From assembly GCA_020845755.1 (NCBI GenBank), contig JADLFE010000033.1, forward strand, positions 496,001 through 560,000: a stretch of DNA of 64,000 bases, in the 5' to 3' direction. Of this stretch, positions 46,201 through 53,563 are shown in pieces. Numbering within the stretch: position 1 is the stretch's first letter; every line of letters begins with the position of its first letter. The notes below the pieces were generated by a model. It did no database searches, was not told where the DNA came from, and saw only the letters and a program-made list of their open reading frames with translations. The stretch comes from Phycisphaerales bacterium (lineage in GTDB: Bacteria; Planctomycetota; Phycisphaerae; Phycisphaerales; UBA1924). A program made the translations under genes and the position numbers.

Positions 46201-49200
46201 TTCGGCGGTCCAGTACACCGACGCCTCGGGCCTTGACCTCGGCACTGTCTCCGCCCTGGGCGCGTTCAGCGCGACCAGCGGCATCACCACCAGCAACGGC
46301 GACGTGCTCGTTTCCACCGGCGGCGCCCTCACCATCCCGCAATCGATCAGCGCGGGCTCGGGCACCGTCCGCCTGGCTTCCACGGGCGCGGTCACCCAAT
46401 CCGGCGGGTCGATCACCGCGGGTTCGCTCGGCGTGCGCGGCGGCGGGAACCTCACCCTGACCCGCACCGCCAACAACACCGGCATCTTTGCCGCGACCAC
46501 GAGCACCGGCGACATCGCGTACGTCGACGCCGATGCCCTCGCGATCGGATCCGTGTCGTCGAGCGGGAGTTTCTCGGCGGTCTCCGGCGTGACGAGCGCG
46601 GGTGCCGTGAGCGTCTCGACGCCCGGCGCCCTGGCGATCAACGGCAACGTGACGGCGCCGACCTCGTTCACGCTGTCGTCGGACAGCGACGGCAACGGCG
46701 GCGGGATCTCGTTCGGCGCGGGCGTCACCACCGCCTCGCCCTCGCAGACGTTCCACGCGGGCAACGGCGCGGGCTCGGCCGCGGCGGACATGCTCACCAA
46801 CAGCCCGACCTTCCAGGGCACGGCCGGGGGCACCTCTCCCACGACGTTCGTCGTGCGTCAGGACGGCGCGATCACCGACGGCGCGACCGCCGCGGGCGCG
46901 CAGTTCGCGGGCGGGCTCACGGGCCTTGAGTACACCCTGCGCTCCGACAACGGTGCGGTCACCATCGCCACCGCCAGCAAGGTCAATGGTTCGTGCCTGA
47001 CCCTCACCGGCACCAGCGTCACCATCATCCCGGCGCTGACCCTCGAGTGTCTCAACACCAGCGGCGCGATCACGATCAACGACGATCTCACCATGACCGA
47101 GGACACCACGTTCTCGGGCGCGGTAACGATCGGCGGCCCGGGTGTTGTCATCAGCACCGGAACCGGCACGCTGACCTTCGCCTCGACGGTCTCGGCGGGG
47201 TCCAACGACCTCACGCTCGAGGCCGACGAACTCCAGATCAACGACAACGTGTCGGGCACCGGCACGTTGACCATGCAGCCCTTCACGCCCAGCCGCCCCA
47301 TTGATCTGGCGCAGTCCGAAGGTTCGACCCCGGGCGATCCCACCGCGGGCATCTTCGACCTGACCGGCAACGAGTTGGCGCGGATCCAGGACGGCTTCGC
47401 TCAGATCAACGTCGGGCGGACCAACGGGAGCGGCGCGATGCGGGCGGTCACGGGCACCGTCTTCAACGATCCGCTCTCACTCCGCACGCCCGACGGCACG
47501 ATCACCGTCAGCGCACTCATGGTGAACGACGGCGGCGCGATCGTCTTTGACGCTCCGACGACGCTGAACGCCTCGCTCCGCACCAACGCGGGCGCGATCA
47601 CCTTCAACGAAACCCTTGACGTGTCCGGTACGGCGTCGATCGACACCACCGACAACGGCAATACCCCCGCCGGCGCAAACATCATTTTCAGCGGGACGCT
47701 GGACAGCGTGGGCGGGAACAACGCCCTTCTCATCGGCGCGGGCACCAACGGCGACGTGACCTTCCTGGGCGACGTTGGCGGCACGACCGCCCTCTCGAGC
47801 CTGACGGTCGCGGGTCGAAACCTCGCCATCCGCAACGTGACCACGACATCGTTCCAGTCGTACACCGGCGCGGTGACGCTGTCGGGCCCGACGACGCTCA
47901 CGACCGACGGCGGTGTGGCCGATCCGATCTCGTTCAGCGGGGCGATCGACGGCGCGCAGACCCTCACGATCGAAGCGGGCAACGCCGACGTAACGATTGG
48001 CGGTGCCGTCGGCGGCAGCACGCCGCTCACGGGCCTGTCGGTCTTCGGCGGGTTGATCTCGCTGGCCGACGTCACGAGCACCGGCTCCCAGACCTATTCC
48101 GGCGATGTTTCGCTGTCGGGCGATCTTGCGAGCACGACGTCGGGGTCGATCTCCGTCGAGGGCGACACCACGCTCGTGGGGGCGACGCACTCGGTCACCA
48201 CCAACGGCGGGGCCGGCACCGATGACATCCGTTTCGCCGGCACCATCGACGGCGCGTCGGCGCTCACCCTCAACGCGGGCGGCGGCGACATCTCCGTGAC
48301 GGGCGCGGCGGGCGGCACGACGGCCCTGACGAGCCTCAACGCCACCGGCGTTACCATCGGCGTCGCGGGCGTCCGCAGCACCGGCGCCCAGTCCTATACG
48401 GGTGCCACCACGCTGGGCGGCAATCTGGCCAGCACCTCCGCCGGCGCCATCACCATCACGGGCAACACGATCCTCACCCCCGCCACGCTCTCCATCACGA
48501 CCGCGGGGGCGGCGGGCAGCGACGACATCACCATCTCCGGCACGGTCGAAGGGGCGCTGGCGGGGACGGGCACCGCGCTCACGCTCAGCGCTGGCGCTGG
48601 CGACATCTCGATCACCGGCGCGACCGGCGGGACCAACGCCCTGGGGAGCCTCAACGCCAGCGGCGCGACGATCGGCGTGTCGGGCGTCCGCACCTCGGGC
48701 GCTCAGACCTACACCGGCGCCACCAGCATCACGGGCGACCTGGCGTCCAGCGTATCGGGCGCGATCGGGATCACCGGCAATCTCGCCGTCTCAGGCGCGA
48801 CCCGTAGGATCACGACCGAGTCCGGCGCGATCACGATCAGCGGCACGACCGACGGCGCATCCGACCTGACGATTCGTGCCCAGGGCGGTGACGCGACCCT
48901 CACCGGGGCCGCCGGGGGGACCACGCCGCTCACCAGCCTCGCGGTCAGCGGCGACCATGTGTCGGCCAGCGCTATCACCACCACCGGGGCTCAGGGCATC
49001 ACGGGCACCTTGGGCGTGACGCTCAATGGCGACCTGGTGTCGACCGGCGCCGGGGCGATCGGCGTGGTCGGCCCGGCGACGCTCGGCGCCGCCTCGATCA
49101 ACGTGACCACCGCGGGCGCCTCGGGCGACGACGTGGTGTTCGACGGGACGGTCAACGGCGGATCGAATCTCTCGATCAGCGCGGGGGCTGGCAACGTCGC

Positions 49201-51691
49201 GATGAACGGCGTGGCGGGGGGAACGACGCGGCTGCAGAGCCTCGCCGTCACCGCCGCCCGCACCACCAGCGCGGGCGTCAATACCACCGGCGGGCAGACC
49301 TTCACGGGCGATCTGGCCCTGGGCGGAAACCTGACCAGCAGCGGCGGAGGTGACATCTCCGTCACCGGCGCGACGACGCTGACCGGCGCCAACGCCACGA
49401 TCTCGACGGCTGGTGCGGCGGGCGACGACGTCACGCTGGGCGCAGTCAACGGCACGACCGCCGACGCCAACAGCCTCGTGGTCAACGCCGGTTCGGGCAA
49501 TGCCACCTTCGGCGCGGTGGGCGCGACGACGCGTCTGGGCGCTCTCAACGTCACCGGCGTGGCCATCAACGCAACCTCGCTCAACACCGCCGGTGCGATC
49601 ACGCTCGCGGGCGTGACCAACGTGACGAGCACCGTCACGGGCGGAAGCCTGACATCAACCGGCACCACCACGGTGGGCGGGACGGTCACCACCGTCGGTG
49701 ATCAGGTCTACACCGGAACGACCAGTGTGACTGGCAACGTCGTGGGCGGCGCGATCAGCGTCGCGGGAGCCGCGGGCTTCGGCGGAAACGTCACGGCCTC
49801 GAGCCTCGCGGTCACCGGCGGGGCGGCGACGATCGGCGGCAACGCCATCACCTCCGGGGCGCAGTCGTACTCGAGCGGCGTCACCATCGCCGGGAACGCT
49901 CAGGGCTCCGCCCTGACGGTGTCCGGCGGGGCGGCGACGATCGGCGGCAATGCCGTCACCTCCGGCGCCCAGTCGTATGCCGGCGGCGCGACCGTCAGCG
50001 GTAACGTCACCACGACCACGCTGACCACGGGGGCGGCGTCGACCTTCACGGGCGACATCACCGCCTCGGGCGCGATCGGCCTGACCGGCGCGTCGGTCCT
50101 CTCCGGCAATCTCACGGGCGCATCGCTCGATGTCAACGGCGTGAGCACGCTGGGCAACACGGGCGGGGCCCGCACTCTCACGCTTACGGGCGGCGCGGTC
50201 TTCCAGGGCGCCGTGAGCATCACCGGCACGACGACGATCGACGGCGGGAACGGGGCGATCGCGTTCCTCTCGACGCTGAATTCGGCGAACGCGACGGCGC
50301 GCGATCTTACCCTCAGGTCCGACGCCTCGGGCACGGTGGACGATTCGTCCAACACCAGCCCGTTCGTGAGCACGGGTGTGCGGTTTACCGGGAGCGTGGG
50401 CGAGACCAACCCGCTGGGGCGTCTTGAGATCCAGAGCGACCGGGCGGGCGTGCCCCAGGCCGCGACGATCGTCATCGCAAAGCAGTATGTGTCGGGCTCG
50501 AACGGGGCGCGGGTCTCGAAGGACAGCGTGGCGACCGACGAACTCGGGATCTACGCCGACAATTTCGTGATGGGCCCCAAGGAGAAACTGACGGCGTTCG
50601 GGAAACTGACGATCGCCAAGAACAGCGCCGGGGACCTTTCGAGCGGCGCGACGCTTTCGGACATCACGACGCTGGGTGACCTGCTCGTGAACGCCGGGAG
50701 CATCATCGTGAACGAGCGCGGGGCCGCCACGGTGCTGTCGCAGGACGTGGTCGGCAATCCGCCCACGACCGGGCAGGACGACGGGACGGACTTTGTCTCG
50801 GGCGGGAAGATCACCTTCGGCTCGGCGCCCAGCGGCGTGGCGCGTTACACGACGGCCAACCCCAACGCGGACGCGACACGCGTCACGATCCCGGCGGGGG
50901 GGAGCGCGCGGGTGTTCACGGACTTTGGCGGGCAGACGCCCAACAGCGAGTTCTTCCAGCCCTTCACCGTCGGGCACGGCAACGTCGCCAACACCAGCAC
51001 CGAGTTGCTGGCGTTGGACCTCAAGAGCGGCGGCCCGATCGACAGCGTGGCGACGGCGTTGGCGTCGGCGATCCCAAGCGATCAGTCGCTGGGCGTCCCG
51101 AACCAGAGCGTCTCGCTCTCGGCCGAGGTCCGGGATCAACTGCTGGAGATGGGCATCCACGTCGAGTCCTCGTCGTTCGAGAACGAGGTGGAGGCGGCGG
51201 TGGGCCTGGCGCTCTACAACGACTGGCCGCGCACGACCCAGGAGGGCAACGAATCCTCGGCGATCGTGATCAGCACCAACCGTCTGTCGGTGGCGCGGGT
51301 TGGCGACGTTCTGAGCGCGTACCACGACCTCTTCGGCCAGGATTCGGCGACCCGTGCTGACCGCACGGAGAACGCCAAGGTGGTGCTCGGGAAGGCGACC
51401 AACGACTACATCGAGACGATCGGCGACCGTGAGCCCGACGGCCTCGAACTCCGCGCGTTCATCGAGACACACCAGCCCGATCAGGGCGAGGCGCTCCAGG
51501 TTCTCAACGGTCTGCAGCGTTTGTTCACGGCGTTTGACCAGTTGGGCCTGTCGCCCGTCGAGGTCATGGCGCCGCGGACGAAGATGTACAGTTTCTTCAG
51601 CGGCATGGGCCTGACCAAGGACCAGTTCTTCGCCGCCGTGACGGGCAAGCCCGTGGCGGCTCACGCCCCGGAGGCGGCCCCGGCCCAGTGA
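40208..51691 (+). CDS. Giant TpsA exoprotein (filamentous-haemagglutinin-type)
   Basis: A 3827-residue secreted beta-helix protein. An extended signal region (about residues 1-55) with hydrophobic GGLLALAGVAVG precedes the TPS secretion domain (about 60-290; NNVTITAANNTIINYNSFNI, RIDGSLSANGRVYIVNPAGV, YFGAGAVINTGSIYA). The segment GTVLYDPLNIRIDG near residue 425 is typical. Then come two classes of about 100-residue repeats: class A from about residue 645 to 2170 and class B from about 2520 to 3200, plus shorter repeats near 3200-3290. The last 250 residues are non-repetitive and helical (RDQLLEMGIHVESSSF onward). Ser/Thr/Gly-rich, almost no Cys. The likely role is adhesion; no toxin domain is visible. 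It lies between the two halves of the T6SS locus. Confidence 0.92.
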   Translation: MNTKSLSAKSLNGGREGLTLALVAGRALRSRLAWGGVFSGGLLALAGVAVGQVQGVAGEQVAAGQARFVRFGNNVTITAANNTIINYNSFNIRPGESVNFVQPDALARVLNRINSSEPSRIDGSLSANGRVYIVNPAGVYFGAGAVINTGSIYAAAGNLSNADFLRNINRFTGVQGKVVNEGTINTSQGGVAALVGQVAMNFGTISAPQGTIIMTSGSSVLIGEEGGHVYAQVDTAQATGVGPEGGQGAGAAQKARFGAGDTFAVAVFNKGVAKAKSVQMEASRGVTVASGIIDVSDKSAGGKGGSVEILGDRVALVDATIDASGDAKGGQVLIGGDLQGKGVQRNAALANVDSKSVVHADAISTGDGGKVIVWSDDTTKFQGLVTARGGALGGNGGFVEISGAQYLHAIHNVDLSAPKGNAGTVLYDPLNIRIDGTAGGDADGSDDIDLSDTNLLNDSGSNIQGTITYTDEGAGNPDPFIVTESEIEGTDANIILQARNSIVTNGDFAGDELTISTGRNLTLETRNNAGDGAGTIDLTGSAEGAGLVIRTQGTGTITINASTDGGSVGAIDLCALTTAGQAVNVSTLNGSISVQGAITTGGGDVLISGGAMTIPASIDAGAGTVRLASTSTITQSGGSITASSLGVRGGGAIALNQAGNNAATFAATTSSGTVGYADTDALAIGTVSSSGSFSAVSGVTTSNGAVTIGSGGALDVNNSISTSGGSVGLTSTGALGTSATISSGSGALNFTSSGSTITIGNTVTGGSGGALILSSGDLTFNSSLSATGGTVRLASSAGQVTQAGATSITGATLGVRAATGISLPESGNSFTSFAAFTSGAGAAISYRDTNALNVSSVSASGGFGATFGVGTTGNGAITLQTGGALTLLNSIGSGSGAMALTVSSGNVLESGGVVTATGTLTLNGGGSFLLSNSGNNLGTVTGSVSGSTVILNDGTGSLTLNTFSHTNGSGSFTAIAPTGNITDTTSLTLAGTSSFSASGSITLDNLAATGTISIATGAGNVTLVNATGVDLDASSTVTGDLAVTATTGNITDAAPIDINGNATFSAPANSASIVLDLLDVTGTSSFTTAGTGGTITITDPVLGAAASFNTGSGGTVSLTMPAATSVSIGASTVDGNVTLNTDDVNFTGGNDSVGITGTLDIIPITTTREIVLGTSGTGTQLVLDDTDLDALADGIDLITIGRTNSNANSTIDAFPISDPLYVRTPSGGVMTISGAVTGSGDSSLTFNTGGTIDLNGSLTVAGQDVLLLATGGMDLGGDVNTTGGTLRLLTGSSAGVTQSAGNLLTTNLGVRAGSITISRNGNTYSQVAAFSTGSGNAMALDTDNSLTSTTIGGDTLNLFLSTSGISTTGGGNILVDAADLTIAQQIASSGTVRLQTANGVTQSARILAGPLGVIASGAGNIDLTNATNNATSVAISTAGAASTISYTDLDDVAVGSVASSGSFTGATGVVSNAGNVTLSSGGELDIGQNITAGAGVVRLNATGTILQTSGAITASALGANSATAGMVLASATNDVDTFAAGGAGTGNAISFRDSDGVSIGTVTSSGAFAGATGVSITGGNVTLRTGNTMALDQSVLTGTGIVSMTADAGGITQGATKGVTGDSLSLNGTGTFTLNGNANAVTTLDATTTGSVTYVDTTGLDIAASTVTGNLDVTASTGNLTDSGTVDVSGTGTFTTGASNATITLNQLAVDGAISVNTTGASGDVTITNATGIDLAASSIGGILDIVATTGNITDSGSVTVGGSGASAFSTLGSNADITLDTTNTSAGSVGVFTTGATGDASITSSAAINLDTSSLGGNLTLISDDIDLIGGAGSVLSSGGSATITFNSLNAGTSIGVGTGAGSLSLDATDLAGIGAFFGGINIGNAAGTAALTIGDATFPLSTTFIMTGAGGSIATTGGTTLSLPGSNNLTLNAGSVSLAGTMNAGTGTVRIVSAGAVTQTAGSISATSLGVRAAGAVTLNQSNSVTTFAANSSGGGSAVQYTDASGLDLGTVSALGAFSATSGITTSNGDVLVSTGGALTIPQSISAGSGTVRLASTGAVTQSGGSITAGSLGVRGGGNLTLTRTANNTGIFAATTSTGDIAYVDADALAIGSVSSSGSFSAVSGVTSAGAVSVSTPGALAINGNVTAPTSFTLSSDSDGNGGGISFGAGVTTASPSQTFHAGNGAGSAAADMLTNSPTFQGTAGGTSPTTFVVRQDGAITDGATAAGAQFAGGLTGLEYTLRSDNGAVTIATASKVNGSCLTLTGTSVTIIPALTLECLNTSGAITINDDLTMTEDTTFSGAVTIGGPGVVISTGTGTLTFASTVSAGSNDLTLEADELQINDNVSGTGTLTMQPFTPSRPIDLAQSEGSTPGDPTAGIFDLTGNELARIQDGFAQINVGRTNGSGAMRAVTGTVFNDPLSLRTPDGTITVSALMVNDGGAIVFDAPTTLNASLRTNAGAITFNETLDVSGTASIDTTDNGNTPAGANIIFSGTLDSVGGNNALLIGAGTNGDVTFLGDVGGTTALSSLTVAGRNLAIRNVTTTSFQSYTGAVTLSGPTTLTTDGGVADPISFSGAIDGAQTLTIEAGNADVTIGGAVGGSTPLTGLSVFGGLISLADVTSTGSQTYSGDVSLSGDLASTTSGSISVEGDTTLVGATHSVTTNGGAGTDDIRFAGTIDGASALTLNAGGGDISVTGAAGGTTALTSLNATGVTIGVAGVRSTGAQSYTGATTLGGNLASTSAGAITITGNTILTPATLSITTAGAAGSDDITISGTVEGALAGTGTALTLSAGAGDISITGATGGTNALGSLNASGATIGVSGVRTSGAQTYTGATSITGDLASSVSGAIGITGNLAVSGATRRITTESGAITISGTTDGASDLTIRAQGGDATLTGAAGGTTPLTSLAVSGDHVSASAITTTGAQGITGTLGVTLNGDLVSTGAGAIGVVGPATLGAASINVTTAGASGDDVVFDGTVNGGSNLSISAGAGNVAMNGVAGGTTRLQSLAVTAARTTSAGVNTTGGQTFTGDLALGGNLTSSGGGDISVTGATTLTGANATISTAGAAGDDVTLGAVNGTTADANSLVVNAGSGNATFGAVGATTRLGALNVTGVAINATSLNTAGAITLAGVTNVTSTVTGGSLTSTGTTTVGGTVTTVGDQVYTGTTSVTGNVVGGAISVAGAAGFGGNVTASSLAVTGGAATIGGNAITSGAQSYSSGVTIAGNAQGSALTVSGGAATIGGNAVTSGAQSYAGGATVSGNVTTTTLTTGAASTFTGDITASGAIGLTGASVLSGNLTGASLDVNGVSTLGNTGGARTLTLTGGAVFQGAVSITGTTTIDGGNGAIAFLSTLNSANATARDLTLRSDASGTVDDSSNTSPFVSTGVRFTGSVGETNPLGRLEIQSDRAGVPQAATIVIAKQYVSGSNGARVSKDSVATDELGIYADNFVMGPKEKLTAFGKLTIAKNSAGDLSSGATLSDITTLGDLLVNAGSIIVNERGAATVLSQDVVGNPPTTGQDDGTDFVSGGKITFGSAPSGVARYTTANPNADATRVTIPAGGSARVFTDFGGQTPNSEFFQPFTVGHGNVANTSTELLALDLKSGGPIDSVATALASAIPSDQSLGVPNQSVSLSAEVRDQLLEMGIHVESSSFENEVEAAVGLALYNDWPRTTQEGNESSAIVISTNRLSVARVGDVLSAYHDLFGQDSATRADRTENAKVVLGKATNDYIETIGDREPDGLELRAFIETHQPDQGEALQVLNGLQRLFTAFDQLGLSPVEVMAPRTKMYSFFSGMGLTKDQFFAAVTGKPVAAHAPEAAPAQ
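42140..46735 (+). repeat. Class A intragenic repeats in tpsA (about 309 bp each)
   Basis: Units beginning LGVR or LGV/LGA occur at 42140, 42644, 44129, 44438, 44756, 46118 and 46427; adjacent ones are 309, 318 and 309 bp apart. Consensus features are LGVR...L....N....FAA, then Y.D...L.IG.VSSSGSFSA.SGV and GGAL.I. The first and last units share long stretches of nearly identical DNA (around 42260 and 46545), suggesting recombination. Confidence 0.85.
47777..49640 (+). repeat. Class B intragenic repeats in tpsA (about 300 bp each)
   Basis: Units marked by GGTT.L.SL occur at 47777, 48011, 48311, 48626, 48914, 49217 and 49520, spacing 234-315 bp, mostly near 300. Each has a GA.SAG.GDI.ITGA segment before the marker and TTGAQ.YTG.T.L.G.L.S after it. 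Confidence 0.85.
49811..49982 (+). repeat. Short direct repeat of 108-bp period in tpsA
   Basis: A GGAATIGGNA(I/V)TSGAQSY unit occurs at about 49811 and again at 49919, 108 bp apart and nearly identical at DNA level. It follows the class B repeats. Confidence 0.8.
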
Positions 51692-51764
51692 TCGCGTTGT
51701 GTCGTGATCGTGACGGGATCGTGGGCGCTGTGATCCACGATCCCACCAAGCGAGGTGGATTCGC

Positions 51765-52826
51765 GTGCCGATCGATGTTGATGGACTGCTGCGTCCGGTC
51801 TCCGAAGCCGCCCCGTGCGGCGAGGAGTTGCGCTACGACCGGCGCTACCTCGAAGTCATGCGCCTGGCCGAGGGGAAGCCCGAGCAGCAGATCGGCGACA
51901 CGATCGTTCCGGGCGAGGAGCCCAACTGGCGCGAGGTGTGCGACGGCTGCCTGGAACTCTTCGCCCGGAGCAAGGATCTTCGGGTCGCCATGCTCCTGTG
52001 CCTGGCGAACCTGCGACTGGAGGGGTATCCCGGTCTGCGCGACGGGTTGCGGATCGTCAAGGGAATCGTCGATACCTACTGGGATGGTCTGTTCCCGATC
52101 CTCGATCCCGACGACGGCAACGATCCGACCGAGCGGATGAACATCGTCGGATCGCTGGCCGTGCCGCCTGGCAGTTTCGGCGACCCGATGCGATTCCAGG
52201 ATCGAATCCGCGAGGCGTCGATCGTTCAGCACCGGCAACTGGGGCGAGTCGGTCTGCGCGAACTGCTGATCGTCGCCGGCGATCTTCCCGCTTCCACCGA
52301 TGCCAGCGCCCCGAAACTGGATTCCACGGCGATCGAGGCGATCTTCGAGGAGGTCGAGACGCCGCAACTGGAAGAGATCGCCAAGACCATCGAGGAATGC
52401 GCCGAACTGGTCAAGGGCCTCGAGGATTCACTGACGGTGAAGGTGGGGGCCGGCAAGGCGATCGATCTTTCGAGTTTCCGCGGTATGCCCGTGGACGCGG
52501 CCAAGGCCGTGCGCAAGCGCCTGGCCAAGCGTGGAGTGGGCGGGCCGGCGGGTGCGATCGACGAGACGACGGGAACGCTCGGGGGTGGCGGCGGGGCACG
52601 CCTGGCCGGCGAGATCTACTCGTCGTCGGATGTGCGCGAGGCGTTGGACAAGATTGTGCGTTATTACGAATTGCGTGAGCCATCGAGCCCGGTCGCGCTG
52701 GTGATGCAGTGCGCACATCAGTTGGTGGACAAGAGTTTTTTGGATATTGTGCGGGTACTGACGCCCGACGCCATCCAGGTGCTCGAGCGGATCAAGACGC
52801 CGCCTGATCAGGGGCAATCGGGCTGA
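51765..52826 (+). CDS. tssA: T6SS assembly protein TssA
   Basis: A 353-residue short-type TssA. The N-terminal ImpA_N domain is clear: PVSEAAPCGEELRYDRRYLE and EPNWREVCDGCLELFARSKD, then LLCLANLRLEGYPGLRDGL and YWDGLFPILDPDDGNDPTER. The C-terminal part is helical and probably oligomerises. TssA caps or primes tail assembly. Start is GTG at 51765 with GAGGTGG upstream. It is 73 bp after the end of tpsA and opens the second half of the T6SS locus. Confidence 0.92.
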   Translation: MPIDVDGLLRPVSEAAPCGEELRYDRRYLEVMRLAEGKPEQQIGDTIVPGEEPNWREVCDGCLELFARSKDLRVAMLLCLANLRLEGYPGLRDGLRIVKGIVDTYWDGLFPILDPDDGNDPTERMNIVGSLAVPPGSFGDPMRFQDRIREASIVQHRQLGRVGLRELLIVAGDLPASTDASAPKLDSTAIEAIFEEVETPQLEEIAKTIEECAELVKGLEDSLTVKVGAGKAIDLSSFRGMPVDAAKAVRKRLAKRGVGGPAGAIDETTGTLGGGGGARLAGEIYSSSDVREALDKIVRYYELREPSSPVALVMQCAHQLVDKSFLDIVRVLTPDAIQVLERIKTPPDQGQSG

Positions 52827-53000
52827 TCGGGCGGGGTGTTGGGGAGTCGTGGGCGGGAGCGATCCAAGGATTCGTTGGTCCGACGGGCGTTGTGGTACGC
52901 TCGTGTGGTGAGCCGCCCAACAACCGAGAGCGGGCGAAGGCGGAGGATGTCGTCGGCGTGTAGTCTGACAGGGAATCGGAGACTGGTGCGGGTATTTCGA

Positions 53001-53021
53001 CCGCCGGGCTTCAACCGGCGG
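53001..53021 (+). promoter_or_regulatory. Stem-loop in the leader of tssB
   Basis: A 7-bp CCGCCGG/CCGGCGG stem with a GCTTCAA loop lies 30 bases before the tssB start, in a 224-bp intergenic region. No T-run follows. It may mark a separate promoter or leader for the sheath genes. I see no confident -35/-10 pair. Confidence 0.35.
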
Positions 53022-53050
53022 GCGGGTCCCGAGTCGGAAGGAGTTGATGC

Positions 53051-53563
53051 ATGGGTAAGGCAAGCAGTCAGAAATTCATCGCCCGCAATCGGGCGCCGCG
53101 TGTCCAGATCGAGTACGACCTTGAGTTGTACGGCGCGGAGAAGAAGATCAATCTGCCGTTCGTGATGGGCGTGATGTCGGACCTCTCGGGCAAGCCCGCC
53201 GAGGCCCTTCCGCCGGTCGCGGACCGCAAGTTTTTGGAGATCGACGTCGATAATTTCGACGACCGGTTGAAGAGCATGAAGCCCCGGGTGGCGTTCAACG
53301 TGCCCAACACGCTGACCGGCGAGGGGAACATGGCGGTCGATGTCACGTTCGAGAGCATGGAAGATTTTTCGCCCGCGGCGGTGGCTCGCAAGGTTGAGCC
53401 GCTGCGCAAGCTGCTCGAGGCCCGCACCCAGTTGGCGAACCTGTTGACCTACATGGACGGCAAGAGCGGCGCCGAGCAGCTCCTGGGCAAGGTCCTGTCG
53501 GACCCCGAGCTCCTCAAGTCGCTGGCGGCGGCGCCCAAGCCGCAGGAGGGTGGCAATGGCTGA
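53051..53563 (+). CDS. tssB: T6SS contractile sheath small subunit TssB
   Basis: A 170-residue TssB (VipA type). Signatures include RAPRVQIEYDLELYGAEKKI, LPFVMGVMSDLSG, RKFLEIDVDNFDDRLKSMKP and the C-terminal LEARTQLANLLTYMDGK. It forms the sheath with TssC. GGAAGGAG precedes the ATG. Its end overlaps the TssC start by 8 bp. Confidence 0.97.
   Translation: MGKASSQKFIARNRAPRVQIEYDLELYGAEKKINLPFVMGVMSDLSGKPAEALPPVADRKFLEIDVDNFDDRLKSMKPRVAFNVPNTLTGEGNMAVDVTFESMEDFSPAAVARKVEPLRKLLEARTQLANLLTYMDGKSGAEQLLGKVLSDPELLKSLAAAPKPQEGGNG

Noticed and set aside
42140-49640. Regular repeats that might suggest a CRISPR array
   Set aside because: Units are about 300 bp, in frame, diverged and coding; CRISPR repeats are short with unique spacers.
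53001-53021. Hairpin ahead of tssB as a transcription terminator for tssA
   Set aside because: No T-run follows and it lies 175 bp past tssA but only 30 bases before tssB, so a leader structure is more likely.
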